The notes under the pieces were generated by a model. That model saw nothing but the letters and a program-made list of their open reading frames with translations. It had not been told where the DNA came from and did no database searches. A DNA stretch of 64,000 nucleotides from CAYMTR01 sp964393405 (GTDB lineage: Bacteria > Bacteroidota > Bacteroidia > Bacteroidales > Prolixibacteraceae), in NCBI GenBank assembly GCA_964393405.1, contig CAYMTR010000002.1:1-64000 (forward strand). The letters run 5' to 3'. The position numbers were made by a program, and so were the translations under genes. The first letter of the stretch is position 1; each line of letters begins with the position of its first letter. Of this stretch, positions 42,123-51,376 are shown one piece after another.

Positions 42123-42180
42123 CGTAGTAATTTTATATTCTATGACAAATATAAAAATCTTAAGTAGAATTCTGTCAATA

Positions 42181-44409
42181 TCAATTTTTCAAATATTGCC
42201 CCGTATAACTAATTTCACATTTGGCTAATTCTTCAGGAGTCCCCTCTGCTACAACCAATCCCCCCTTTTTTCCTCCTTCGGGACCCATATCTATTACCCA
42301 GTCGGCCTGCCTTATTACATCAAGGTTGTGTTCTATCACTATTACTGAATTTCCATTTGCCACTAGAGTTTTGATAATTGCCATAAGCTTTTCAATATCT
42401 GCCATGTGTAAACCTGTGGTTGGCTCATCCATCACGTAAATATTTCCTTTTTTGTGTAGTTCACTAACCAGTTTTATTCGCTGGGCTTCCCCTCCTGATA
42501 ATGTACTAAGTGGTTGACCGAGTTTCAAATAACCCAAACCTACCTGTTTCATCAATTTAACCTTGTTCAATACTGTTGTATCTTTAAACCAACCATATGC
42601 CTCTTCTGCTGTCATTTCCATCACATCATGAATTGATTTTCCTTTTAACTTATAATCAAGAATATATTGTTTGTAGCGTTTCCCTTCGCAAACGGGACAA
42701 GTCATTGTTACATCGTCAAGAAAGCTTAGGTCTACCTTGATAATTCCGTTTCCGTTACACTCAGGACATGCTCCTTCTGAGTTAAAGCTGAAAAGTGAAG
42801 CATTCTGTCCGGTTGCTGCTGCAAATTCTTTCCTTATCTTATCAAAAATGCCGGTATAAGTCAGTGGTGTAGAGCGAATATTCCTGCCTGCCGGCGATTG
42901 ATCCACAACAACAGCATCGGGATGCAACGAACAGAACTCCTCATGTATCAAACTGCTCTTTCCTGAACCGGCAACACCTGTAATACAAACAAATACGCCC
43001 TTCGGAATTTCAACATTTACATTCTTCAGATTGTTTGTTGTTGCATTCTCTATTTTAAATACCTCAGTGAATGCTTTTCTCTTATATTCTATATGATTTG
43101 ACTTTTTAAGAAATCTGGCTGTAAGGGTATCTGATTCGAGCAGTTTCTCATATGTTCCTTCAAAAAGAACATGTCCTCCGTTTACTCCGGCTTCAGGTCC
43201 AATATCTATGATATGATCTGCAAACTTCATTATTTCAGCATCATGCTCTACTACCAAAACTGAATTACCTTTGTCCTTCAACATCAGCAGCATCTTTTTG
43301 AGGTTTGAAACATCTCGGGGATGGAGACCTATGCTTGGTTCATCAAGTACGTATAAAAGGTCTACAAGATTGCAATCTAACTGTTTAGCCATTTTCACCC
43401 TCTGCGATTCTCCTCCAGATAGAGTTGCCACAGGACGGTGCAGACTAAGATACCCAACCCCAATTTCAATAAGATACTGTGTTGTCTGCTTCATTTTACG
43501 CACAAGTGCTTCTGCCACATCACCTTCAACAGTGTTAAGCCATTCCATAAAATCGGGTAATTCAAGGAATACAAGGTCAGGAATTGTTTTCCCTGCAACC
43601 TTTACAGAGCGGGCTTTTTCATTTATTCTTGACCCCTTACATTCACTGCATGTTTTATAGGTAAAGAACTGGGTGTTTGCATCTGTCCCCTCTTCTTTGT
43701 TCATGAAATACTTTTTAAGCCTGGCTACTACCCCCTCCCATCTGGCAGTATAACTTTCTCCACTCTGTTCGCTCTCATATTCAGAATTATCCATATACAG
43801 AAGATTGTTCAGTTCTTCTTCCGGAAGGTCTTTAAGTGGAATATCAGTATTGAAAAATCCGCATTTCATGGCATGACGCCAAACATAGCCACCTAGCTTA
43901 CAATCAGGATGTAAAAAAGCTCCTTCCCTTACTGAAAGGTTCATGTCAACTATTTTTGTCAAATCGACGACCATCTCTTTTCCAAGACCATGACATGTCG
44001 GGCACATTCCTTCAGGATTATTGAAAGAAAACTCGTTTGACCAGCCTCCGAATGGTTGTCCACAGCGTGAAAACAACATTCTCAGGTTTGTATATATCTC
44101 AGTAACAGTTCCAACAGTCGATCTAAGGGTAGTACCCATTTTCTTCTGATCAATAACCATTGCTGTCGATAGGTTTAATATCTCATCAACGTCGGGCTGA
44201 CTGATTTTTGGTAGCCTCATCCTGGCAAAAGCACTGAATGTATCAATCAGCTGACGCTGAGCTTCGGCGCACACAGTATCAAAAACCAGTGATGATTTTC
44301 CTGATCCTGAAACTCCGGTTACTACTACAATTTTGTCTTTAGGTATGTTTAAACTTATATTTTTGAGATTGTGCTCTTTAGCACCACGAATAATGATTGA
44401 GTTCTTCAT
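42181..44409 (-). CDS. Short UvrA-like ABC ATPase
   Basis: This is a 742-residue UvrA paralogue, about 200 residues shorter than canonical UvrA. Two ABC units are visible: Walker A GVSGSGKSSL (residue ~35) and GVAGSGKSSL; signatures LSGGESQRVKMA and LSGGEAQRIKL; Walker B VLDEPSIGLHPRD and VMDEPTTGLHMAD. Zn modules CPTCHGLG, CSECKGSR and CPECNGNG/CPVCEGKRY remain, while the UvrB-binding region is reduced. Such UvrA2/class III proteins are linked with tolerance to DNA-damaging drugs and do not replace UvrA in nucleotide excision repair. The upstream AraC and MATE genes read in the same direction, which suits a drug-response role (inference). Confidence 0.9.
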   Translation of the reverse strand: MKNSIIIRGAKEHNLKNISLNIPKDKIVVVTGVSGSGKSSLVFDTVCAEAQRQLIDTFSAFARMRLPKISQPDVDEILNLSTAMVIDQKKMGTTLRSTVGTVTEIYTNLRMLFSRCGQPFGGWSNEFSFNNPEGMCPTCHGLGKEMVVDLTKIVDMNLSVREGAFLHPDCKLGGYVWRHAMKCGFFNTDIPLKDLPEEELNNLLYMDNSEYESEQSGESYTARWEGVVARLKKYFMNKEEGTDANTQFFTYKTCSECKGSRINEKARSVKVAGKTIPDLVFLELPDFMEWLNTVEGDVAEALVRKMKQTTQYLIEIGVGYLSLHRPVATLSGGESQRVKMAKQLDCNLVDLLYVLDEPSIGLHPRDVSNLKKMLLMLKDKGNSVLVVEHDAEIMKFADHIIDIGPEAGVNGGHVLFEGTYEKLLESDTLTARFLKKSNHIEYKRKAFTEVFKIENATTNNLKNVNVEIPKGVFVCITGVAGSGKSSLIHEEFCSLHPDAVVVDQSPAGRNIRSTPLTYTGIFDKIRKEFAAATGQNASLFSFNSEGACPECNGNGIIKVDLSFLDDVTMTCPVCEGKRYKQYILDYKLKGKSIHDVMEMTAEEAYGWFKDTTVLNKVKLMKQVGLGYLKLGQPLSTLSGGEAQRIKLVSELHKKGNIYVMDEPTTGLHMADIEKLMAIIKTLVANGNSVIVIEHNLDVIRQADWVIDMGPEGGKKGGLVVAEGTPEELAKCEISYTGQYLKN

Positions 44410-44472
44410 ACTTTAGATTTTTGAGGCAAAGATAAAACACCGTGAACCACAGGTATTGTAAAAACACGACAA

Positions 44473-45291
44473 TCAGCTAGCAAATACCTCAGGATGAAAT
44501 CTTACATTGTTTAGATATTCTTCTGGTGTCTGTTCCATCATTGATTTGAAGTCGTGAATTAGATGCGACTGGTCGTGATATCCGTAACGAAGTACCAGTT
44601 CAAACCAGTCTTCATCAAAGTCGGGTTTGGCTATATGATTATAAACATTTGTGAAACGCTCAATTTTAATAAATTGCTTAGGCGAAACCCCCACCCATTT
44701 CGAGAAATCGCGTTCAAGCTTCCTTGAACAGATGCCTGCTTTATCACAAATTGAGTTAACTGATATACGGCCTTCAGAATTCTGAATCAAGCTAATAGCA
44801 TATTTCAACTGATTATTCTCAGTCTCTTTTACTTCTGACAACCTTTTCAGTAGTATTTGTTCAATAATTTCAGCTTTATCTTCCAGTTCATGAGCGTTCC
44901 ACACTCTTTCAGGAGCATTCTTAAGATGAGGACACGGTAAAAGTCCGAGTTCAACAGGCTCATGCCTCAGATTGCTCATAGGAAGGCCAAGAAACGGATA
45001 TATCGCCCCGGGATAGAAAGTAACAGACAGATAATGAATAATCCCCTTAGCGTTGATATAAGCAGGTTTAATGCGTGGTCCCGAGGTGAATGTCTCATCA
45101 AGAGAATAAATCTGATTATCGATTTTCCAATCTACACCTGCCTGAAAGCTGAATACCAGGTCGAAATCGTTGATCGGTGGCAACAACGAAATGTTGCCGT
45201 CAGGCTCCTCTCCAATCATCGCCCAGATATATTTTACATATCCGGCCAGTAGTTGATTCTTGGGATATAATATTTTATAATATGCTGCCAC
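44473..45291 (-). CDS. AraC-family transcriptional regulator
   Basis: This is a 272-residue regulator. The N-terminal ~150 residues form a DUF6597-like ligand domain (YVKYIWAMIGEEPDGNISLLPPINDFDLVF...). The C-terminal 100 residues have the AraC double HTH (ISVNSICDKAGICSRKLERDFSKWVGVSPKQFIKIERF and WFELVLRYGYHDQSHLIHDFKSMMEQTPEEYLNN). The start at 45291 is the only good one. It sits between the MATE pump and the short UvrA gene on the same strand and may control one or both. The inducer is unknown. Confidence 0.9.
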   Translation of the reverse strand: MAAYYKILYPKNQLLAGYVKYIWAMIGEEPDGNISLLPPINDFDLVFSFQAGVDWKIDNQIYSLDETFTSGPRIKPAYINAKGIIHYLSVTFYPGAIYPFLGLPMSNLRHEPVELGLLPCPHLKNAPERVWNAHELEDKAEIIEQILLKRLSEVKETENNQLKYAISLIQNSEGRISVNSICDKAGICSRKLERDFSKWVGVSPKQFIKIERFTNVYNHIAKPDFDEDWFELVLRYGYHDQSHLIHDFKSMMEQTPEEYLNNVRFHPEVFAS

Positions 45292-45321
45292 ACTTAAAGT
45301 ATCAGGGGTTCAAATTACAAA

Positions 45322-46683
45322 TCATTCTTCAAACTTGAGCTTATATGCATAAAATTTTGATGCCCAGATATAACATATTAAACCTCCGGCAATATTGCCT
45401 ATTGCAACAGCTATCCAAACGAGCTCAACCTGTTTTGAGAAGAACTCAATGAAAATGAACGCCAAAGGCATTGATATTACCCCCATTCGCATACATGTGG
45501 ACCAAAAAGCTTTGATTGGCTCTTTTACTGCCTGAAAAGCAGCCCCTGCAAAAATTTCGAGAGTACAACCTACTGCAACAAATAAAGTAACCATGCGTAC
45601 CTGCCTTACAGACAGACCAATAACTGTTTCAATATCTGAGAAAGATTTAAAAATATATGGGGCTACAAACATATAAACAACTGAAACAGCTGCTACAATA
45701 ATTAAAGTCAACGTTGTTCCTTGTTTTAAAATACTGATCATCCTTTCCCGGTTTCCCTTTCCATAGTTTTGTCCAAGCATTGTCGACATTGAATATGAAA
45801 TTGCCAATATCGGTGTAATCAGAATGTTATCTACCCTTCCCACCAGTGTGAAAGCGTTCATTTCTGTTTCACCGATAGAACTTACAATCCAGTTGAGAAA
45901 TACAAATGATAGTCCCAAGGCAACTAATCCGAGCGACTGCGGGGCTCCTAGCCTGAATATCTCCTTAACCGATGAAAGGTCAATCCACTTGAAACTTAAG
46001 TTGCTAAATTTAAATTCCTTGTCAGAAAACTGAAGCCAGAGGGCATAGATAAATATTGATGCCTGAGCAATCACTGTTGCGATAGCTGCCCCTTTAACCC
46101 CCATATCAAAAACAAAAATAAATATTGGGTCGAGGATGATGTTAATAATTGTGGAGATTAGCATTGCAATTCCGACATTCATGGTCTTTCCTTTACCTTG
46201 AAGTATTCCAATGAAGGCATGTGAAACCATAAAGAAGAAGGAGCCCATGAAAATCCAGTTCATATACTGCTTTCCATATTCCAAAGCTTCCGCACTTATA
46301 GCTTTTCCGGCAAGGAGTTCCATAATATTATCGTCGAATATCTTCATGAAACAGATCAATGCAATTGAGACAATCACTGCAAACCAAAAGGCTGATGCAT
46401 AGACTTTCCGAAAATCGTTGTTGCCTTTTCCTGAGCTAACAGCTACAATCGTACTTACCCCCATAAAGAATCCTTGGTTGAGTGCGATTAGTACAAAATA
46501 AACCGGGAAAACCAGCCCTACGCCTGCTACAATAGCAGGGTTTGACTTATCGATCATTGAAATAAACCATGTGTCCGCAAAATTGTAAAGGAGATCGAAC
46601 AACATGCCAAAGAATATTGGCAAAGAGAGTTTAATGAGAGTTTTTTTAATGTTTCCTTCAAAGATTTCAGTTTGCGTTTCCAT
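45322..46683 (-). CDS. MATE-family multidrug efflux transporter
   Basis: The ATG at 46683 gives 453 residues (METQTEIFEGNIKKTL start); the frame opens seven codons earlier. It has about twelve transmembrane helices in two six-helix halves, with the internal repeat typical of MatE: KLSLPIFFGMLFDLLYNFADTWFIS in the first half and LGAPQSLGLVALGLSFVFLNWIV in the second. MATE pumps exchange cationic drugs for Na+ or H+. It is upstream of the AraC regulator on the same strand, with a 30-bp gap. Substrate not predictable. Confidence 0.92.
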   Translation of the reverse strand: METQTEIFEGNIKKTLIKLSLPIFFGMLFDLLYNFADTWFISMIDKSNPAIVAGVGLVFPVYFVLIALNQGFFMGVSTIVAVSSGKGNNDFRKVYASAFWFAVIVSIALICFMKIFDDNIMELLAGKAISAEALEYGKQYMNWIFMGSFFFMVSHAFIGILQGKGKTMNVGIAMLISTIINIILDPIFIFVFDMGVKGAAIATVIAQASIFIYALWLQFSDKEFKFSNLSFKWIDLSSVKEIFRLGAPQSLGLVALGLSFVFLNWIVSSIGETEMNAFTLVGRVDNILITPILAISYSMSTMLGQNYGKGNRERMISILKQGTTLTLIIVAAVSVVYMFVAPYIFKSFSDIETVIGLSVRQVRMVTLFVAVGCTLEIFAGAAFQAVKEPIKAFWSTCMRMGVISMPLAFIFIEFFSKQVELVWIAVAIGNIAGGLICYIWASKFYAYKLKFEE

Positions 46684-46757
46684 AGCTAATATATTTTCAT
46701 ACAAAGAAACATAAGGGAAATTTTTCGTTATTGTAGAAATACGACAAATAGCAAATC

Positions 46758-46780
46758 AAAAATTGCCAATAGCAATTTTT
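46758..46780. promoter_or_regulatory. Hairpin/inverted repeat between the MATE and MFS genes
   Basis: AAAAATTGC (46758-46766) and GCAATTTTT (46772-46780) form a perfect 9-bp inverted repeat with a 5-nt spacer in the divergent promoter region. It could be an operator for either gene; no gene ends here for it to terminate. Confidence 0.4.
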
Positions 46781-46850
46781 TTATATAATTTCCGAAACCG
46801 TTAAATGAAAACATAAAATAAAACAATCAATTTTAAAAAATAAAATAATA

Positions 46851-48107
46851 ATGGATTCTAAATCAGGAACTACCAGATCGATAATTATAATCGGCGCCCT
46901 CTTTTTCATCTTTGGATTTATAACATGGCTGAACTCAGTTTTAATACCTTACCTGAAAATTGCCTGTGAGCTTAACAACCTTGAATCATATCTCGTTGCA
47001 TTTTCTTTTTACATATCGTATTTCGTTATGGCAATACCCTCTGCCTGGGTATTAAAGAAAACAGGATTTAAAAACGGTATGTCGATTGGACTTATTGCAA
47101 TGGCCGTAGGTGCGCTGATTTTTATACCTGCCGCCACTTCCAGGATGTTTGGTCTTTTCCTACTTGGGTTGTTCATTCAGGGTACCGGACTGGCAGTGCT
47201 GCAAACAGCTGCTAATCCATACATTACAATACTTGGACCTCATGAAAGTGCTGCTAAAAGGATAAGCATCATGGGTGTTTGCAATAAAATTGCAGGAGCC
47301 ATTGCACCAATAGTATTGGGAGCCATTGCCCTCAAGGACATAGATTCATTGGTAGAAACAATTCACCTAATGCCGGTGGCAGAGAAGACTGCCGTTCTTA
47401 ACGACCTTGCTCTGAGGGTAATAAACCCCTACTTAATAATAGCTGCAGTGCTTACTCTACTTGCATTTCTGATTTTCCGTTCAGGCTTACCTGAGATAGA
47501 TACTGACCATGAAAATGGTAAAACAACAGGTACTGAAACCTCGAAAAAAAGTATATTCCAATTCCCAAACCTGATATTCGGAACAGTAGCCATGTTCTTT
47601 TATGTTGGAGTTGAAGTCCTTGCTGCCGATTCAGTTATAAGCTATGCTGCCTCGCAGGGAATACCTCTTTCGTCGGCTAAATTCTTCGCCACCATTACCC
47701 TCTTATCAATGATTGTAGGTTATTTCATTGGGATAATTACAATTCCGAAATTCATATCTCAGGAGAATGCACTAAAGATTTCAGCAAATTTAGGGATCGT
47801 GTTTTCATTAATCGCGCTGATTACAAATGGCTTTACCTCTGTATTGTTCATTTCACTTTTAGGAATTGCCAATGCTGTTGTTTATCCGGCGATTTGGCCT
47901 CTAGCAATAAAAGGACTAGGAAAGTTTACAAAGATTGGTTCATCGTTACTGATTATGGCCATTGCAGGAGGAGCGGTTTTACCTTTGATATATGGTTTTC
48001 TGGCCGATAAAATCAATCTACAGCAGGCATACTGGATCTTGATTCCTTCATATATAATCATATTATTCTATGCTTTGTTTGGTCATAAGCTTAAGACCAG
48101 AGAATAA
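46851..48107 (+). CDS. Sugar MFS transporter (FucP/GluP-like)
   Basis: This is a 418-residue major facilitator with twelve predicted helices. The FucP-type features are IIIIGALFFIFGFITWLNSVLIPYLK (TM1), LLGLFIQGTGLAVLQTAANPYITILGP (the QTAANPY motif characteristic of FucP/GluP sugar:H+ symporters), and ANAVVYPAIWPLAIKGLGKFTKIGSSLLIMAIAGGA in the second half. Family members import fucose, glucose or galactose; no sugar-catabolic gene is adjacent, so the exact sugar is open. It is divergent from the MATE gene and followed by the repeat cluster at 48117-48306. Confidence 0.92.
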   Translation: MDSKSGTTRSIIIIGALFFIFGFITWLNSVLIPYLKIACELNNLESYLVAFSFYISYFVMAIPSAWVLKKTGFKNGMSIGLIAMAVGALIFIPAATSRMFGLFLLGLFIQGTGLAVLQTAANPYITILGPHESAAKRISIMGVCNKIAGAIAPIVLGAIALKDIDSLVETIHLMPVAEKTAVLNDLALRVINPYLIIAAVLTLLAFLIFRSGLPEIDTDHENGKTTGTETSKKSIFQFPNLIFGTVAMFFYVGVEVLAADSVISYAASQGIPLSSAKFFATITLLSMIVGYFIGIITIPKFISQENALKISANLGIVFSLIALITNGFTSVLFISLLGIANAVVYPAIWPLAIKGLGKFTKIGSSLLIMAIAGGAVLPLIYGFLADKINLQQAYWILIPSYIIILFYALFGHKLKTRE

Positions 48108-48116
48108 ACAATCAAA

Positions 48117-48136
48117 CCGGGGCATAAATACCCCGG
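48117..48136. terminator. GC hairpin after the MFS gene
   Basis: CCGGGG (48117-48122) pairs with CCCCGG (48131-48136) around an 8-nt loop, ten bases past the MFS stop. There is no T run, so it is a weak or Rho-assisted terminator, and it also forms the left edge of the repeat cluster. Confidence 0.45.
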
Positions 48137-48198
48137 CAAAGGATAAGTCTCCGAACTAGCAGCATATTCTTTCTCCAATAATTCCCCACTACCCTCCG

Positions 48199-48306
48199 TA
48201 ATACCAATATCCTTCGTAATACCAATATCCTTCGTAATACCAATATCCTTTACCGTCGGTTTTAACCGACGGCTCCCAACTAATTACCCGGCAAAGGATA
48301 AATCTT
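48199..48306. repeat. 18-bp tandem repeats plus REP-like hairpin and direct repeat
   Basis: Three head-to-tail copies of TAATACCAATATCCTTCG (48199-48250, the last copy slightly changed) are followed directly by a hairpin of CCGTCGG (48253-48259) with CCGACGG (48266-48272). After it comes a second copy of CCGGCAAAGGATAA (48288-48301), whose first copy is at 48133-48146. The composition is richer in GC than the flanks. It looks like a dispersed extragenic repeat rather than a gene. Confidence 0.8.
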
Positions 48307-48441
48307 CAAAAAAAAATCTTAAATTAGTAAAGTGACAATATTATTTCTTAAATAAATCTATCTGCTTCTTAGAATAAGAAGATATTGTAATTCTCTGTTA
48401 CTTAACATTTAAGAGAATTTTTTAATAGTTAATTAAAAAAT

Positions 48442-49197
48442 ATGAAAATAGGATTATTAGGTTTCGGCAGAACAGGAAAACCTGTTGCTTCTGTCATACT
48501 TCAAAGCAATGGATATAGTCTTGAATGGATTCTTAGAAAAAGTACTCAACTGGAATTCAGAAATGTATCTGAATATTTGGGTATCCCCTCAGAAGACCCT
48601 GGATTAATATATTCAACATCAAAAATTGACATTAATGAGCTTCTTGACAAGCACCCGGTTGATATAATTATTGATTTCTCGTCGAGCAAAGGGATTTATT
48701 ATTATGGAGAAGCTGCTGCAGAGAGAAAAATAAAAATAATATCGGCAATCTCTCATTATGGGGAGGAAGAAAAAAATTTGTTGGAAAAGCTTTCGTCTCA
48801 AACAGTTGTATTTTGGAGTCCAAACATCACACTGGGCGTAAACTATCTGCTTTTTGCAGCCAAGTTCTTAAAAAAGATTGCTCCATGGGTTGACATTGAA
48901 ATAATTGAAGAGCATTTTAAAGGCAAGGAGGGTGTTTCGGGTACTGCTATAAAAATTGCTAAAGTCCTTGATGTTAACGATTCAGAAATAAACTCAGTTC
49001 GTGTAGGTGGCATAGTAGGAAAACATGAAGTAATATTTGGCTTTCCATATCAGACAGTCAGGCTGATACATGAATCAATATCAAGAGAAGCATTCGGAAA
49101 TGGTGTGATATTTATAGCTGACAAGCTTGCAAACAATAGTGTCGGATTGTACAACTTTGAAGATATTTTGATGCAATATTTCAAAGAATATGATTAA
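48442..49197 (+). CDS. dapB: DapB-like dihydrodipicolinate reductase
   Basis: This is a 251-residue protein resembling 4-hydroxy-tetrahydrodipicolinate reductase (lysine/meso-DAP synthesis). The NAD(P)-binding N-terminus is MKIGLLGFGRTGKPVASVI (usual GxxGxMG), and DIIIDFSSSKGIYYYGEAA matches the DFxxP region without the Pro. The catalytic block reads IEEHFKGKEGVSGTAIKIA instead of the usual E-x-HH-x2-K-x-DAPSGTA: one His and the Lys can be aligned, but a residue is missing and Asp-Ala-Pro is lost. VGGIVGKHEVIFGF fits the conserved GxxGxHxVxFG. The fold is well supported; the reaction is likely but the divergence leaves some doubt. Confidence 0.8.
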   Translation: MKIGLLGFGRTGKPVASVILQSNGYSLEWILRKSTQLEFRNVSEYLGIPSEDPGLIYSTSKIDINELLDKHPVDIIIDFSSSKGIYYYGEAAAERKIKIISAISHYGEEEKNLLEKLSSQTVVFWSPNITLGVNYLLFAAKFLKKIAPWVDIEIIEEHFKGKEGVSGTAIKIAKVLDVNDSEINSVRVGGIVGKHEVIFGFPYQTVRLIHESISREAFGNGVIFIADKLANNSVGLYNFEDILMQYFKEYD

Positions 49198-49240
49198 CTA
49201 ATAAGAAGAGTATTTTCGACTTTATATTGTTTTAAATAAA

Positions 49241-49270
49241 AAAAATCCACCCTGTAAGGAGTGGATTTTT
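49241..49270. terminator. Bidirectional terminator between dapB-like gene and rho
   Basis: AAAAATCCAC (49241-49250) pairs perfectly with GTGGATTTTT (49261-49270) around a 10-nt loop, between two converging genes. Confidence 0.85.
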
Positions 49271-49291
49271 AAGTTCCAATATTTATCTTTT

Positions 49292-51376
49292 TTAATTACC
49301 ACTATTCATTGAGATTACAAACTCTTCGTTCGTTTCAGTCTTCAACATCCTGTCGCGCAGGAATTCCATTGACTCGGTAGAGTTCATGTCTGCCAGATAG
49401 TTACGAAGTATCCAAATTTTATCAAGCATTGCCTTGTGGATCAACAGATCTTCACGACGGGTACTTGAAAGAGTAACATCGACGGCCGGGAATATTCTCT
49501 TATTTGAAAGCTTACGGTCGAGCTGTAGCTCCATATTTCCTGTTCCCTTGAATTCTTCAAAGATCACTTCATCCATTTTTGAACCTGTTTCAGTCAGAGC
49601 TGTTGCTAGGATGGTAAGAGAACCTCCGAATTCAATATTTCTTGCGGCACCGAAGAACCTTTTAGGTTTGTGAAGAGCGTTGGCATCGACACCACCCGAT
49701 AAAACCTTACCCGAAGCGGGCTGTACAGTATTATATGCTCTTGCAAGACGGGTTATTGAGTCGAGAAGAATCACAACATCATGACCGCATTCAGTAAGAC
49801 GTTTAGCTTTTTCAAGAACGATATTAGCTACCCTTACGTGTCTTTCAGCAGGTTCATCGAAAGTTGATGAAACAACTTCAGCATTTACACTTCTTGCCAT
49901 GTCGGTAACCTCTTCAGGACGTTCGTCGATAAGAAGAACGATCATGTAAACCTCAGGGTGGTTAGCTGCAATAGCGTTTGCTATCTCTTTCAGCAGGACG
50001 GTTTTACCAGTCTTAGGCTGAGCAACAATCAAACCACGCTGTCCTTTGCCAATAGGGGCAAAAAGATCTACAATTCTTGCTGACAATGAATTAGTGCCTT
50101 TGCCTGTAAGGTTGAATTTTTCTTCAGGGAAAAGAGGAGTCAGGTGATCGAAAGGAACCCTGTCACGCACATATTCCGGTGGACGGCCGTTGATTTCAAG
50201 AACTTTAATCAGCGGAAAATATTTTTCACCCTCTTTTGGAGGTCTGATAGTACCTTTTACTGTATCACCGGTCTTTAAACCAAAAAGCTTGATTTGAGAC
50301 TGTGATACATAAATATCGTCAGGAGAGTTGAGGTAGTTATAATCAGAAGAACGAAGGAAGCCATAGCCATCCTGCATAATCTCAAGGACTCCGGAATTAG
50401 TTATAAGTCCTTCGAAATCAAAGACTGTCTTTTCCTGTTTACCCTTGTTATAACTTGGCTTTTGTGGAGCTGAGTAATTGCTCTGTCCGTTTTGATTTTG
50501 ACTTTGCCCTTCATTTGCCTTATCGTTCAGTCTTTCATTAGCTTTATCGCTATTAGTCTCAACAGATCTTTCGATTTGTTTTTCTACCGGACTTTCCTGA
50601 ATATTATCATTCTTTGATTCATTTACGAACTCATTTACAGGTTCAGGAAGTTTATCAAGTTGACGGTCCTGCTGCCTTTCGGGCTGGCGGTCTTGAATTC
50701 TTTCCGGTTGGCGATCAGGTTGACGATCAGGCTGACGGTCATAAGGTCTGTCGAATTTACGGTTTTGTGGTCTGTCGCCAGGGCGATCAAACTTTCTGTT
50801 ATCCCTGTCAGGGAAATTCTTCCGTTCAGGTTGACGGTCTTTATTTTCGATAGGTCTCAGCTCTTTAGAAGCGTTATCCTCTCTGGGTTCCCTTGGTCTG
50901 AAGTTCTGATCTCTTTTTGGAGGGAAATTGCTTCTATCGTCTCTTCTTGGAACCCTGTCATCTCTTTTTTCAGGAGCTTTGTCTTCTACCTGCTTTGGAG
51001 CAACAATTGGTTCTCCGGCCTTTTCTTCCTGAGATTCTGCAGGTTCCTTTTCTTCCTCATATTTAAATTTTGGAAGTTGCACCTTTTCTACCCGTTCTTG
51101 TTTATCTGATTTAAAAGGATTGATTCTTAACCTTTTATGTTTATTATCAGAATCATCATCCTGTTTATTCTCCTCCGACTTTGTTTCAGTATTTTTGGCA
51201 ACTGAAGGTTTATTCGACTTTAATTTGTTTTCTGAAGCCAGAATAGCTTGGGTGTCGAGAATTTTATAAACCAGTTCTTCTTTTTTTAATTTTTCGGCCC
51301 GCTTAATCTGAAGTTCTTTAGCAATATCGCGAAGTTCAGTAACTAGCTTGCCATTTAATTCAATAATATCGTACAT
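49292..51376 (-). CDS. rho: Transcription termination factor Rho
   Basis: This is a 694-residue Rho, about 270 residues longer than the E. coli protein. The N-terminal Rho_N domain (MYDIIELNGKLVTELRDIAKELQI) is followed by a disordered insertion (residues ~60-320) rich in Arg, Asp, Gln, Pro and Lys, with repeats such as DRQPDRQPDRQPE. Then comes the RNA-binding cold-shock-like domain (GVLEIMQDGYGFLRSSDYNYL) and the RecA-like motor. The motor has Walker A AQPKTGKTVLLKE, Walker B VVILLDSITRLARAYN, the Q-loop and the R-loop (GTGNMELQLDRKLSNKRIFPAVD). Long basic-acidic insertions are usual in Bacteroidota Rho. It terminates transcription genome-wide. Confidence 0.97.
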   Translation of the reverse strand: MYDIIELNGKLVTELRDIAKELQIKRAEKLKKEELVYKILDTQAILASENKLKSNKPSVAKNTETKSEENKQDDDSDNKHKRLRINPFKSDKQERVEKVQLPKFKYEEEKEPAESQEEKAGEPIVAPKQVEDKAPEKRDDRVPRRDDRSNFPPKRDQNFRPREPREDNASKELRPIENKDRQPERKNFPDRDNRKFDRPGDRPQNRKFDRPYDRQPDRQPDRQPERIQDRQPERQQDRQLDKLPEPVNEFVNESKNDNIQESPVEKQIERSVETNSDKANERLNDKANEGQSQNQNGQSNYSAPQKPSYNKGKQEKTVFDFEGLITNSGVLEIMQDGYGFLRSSDYNYLNSPDDIYVSQSQIKLFGLKTGDTVKGTIRPPKEGEKYFPLIKVLEINGRPPEYVRDRVPFDHLTPLFPEEKFNLTGKGTNSLSARIVDLFAPIGKGQRGLIVAQPKTGKTVLLKEIANAIAANHPEVYMIVLLIDERPEEVTDMARSVNAEVVSSTFDEPAERHVRVANIVLEKAKRLTECGHDVVILLDSITRLARAYNTVQPASGKVLSGGVDANALHKPKRFFGAARNIEFGGSLTILATALTETGSKMDEVIFEEFKGTGNMELQLDRKLSNKRIFPAVDVTLSSTRREDLLIHKAMLDKIWILRNYLADMNSTESMEFLRDRMLKTETNEEFVISMNSGN

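Larger units (their letters stand above)
48108..48441. other. Intergenic region made largely of short repeats
   Basis: This 334-bp gap between the MFS and DapB-like genes has no gene. The left two-thirds (48117-48306) is a cluster of hairpins, 18-bp tandem repeats and a direct repeat, described separately; the right third is AT-rich and must carry the dapB-like promoter, although I found no clear consensus match. Confidence 0.65.

Noticed and set aside
48199..48250. Possible CRISPR array
   Set aside because: The 18-bp units are directly adjacent with no spacers, and no cas gene is near.
50614..51109. Plus-strand ORFs of 79 and 149 codons opposite rho
   Set aside because: They are antisense readings of the repetitive Arg/Asp/Gln-rich insertion of Rho.
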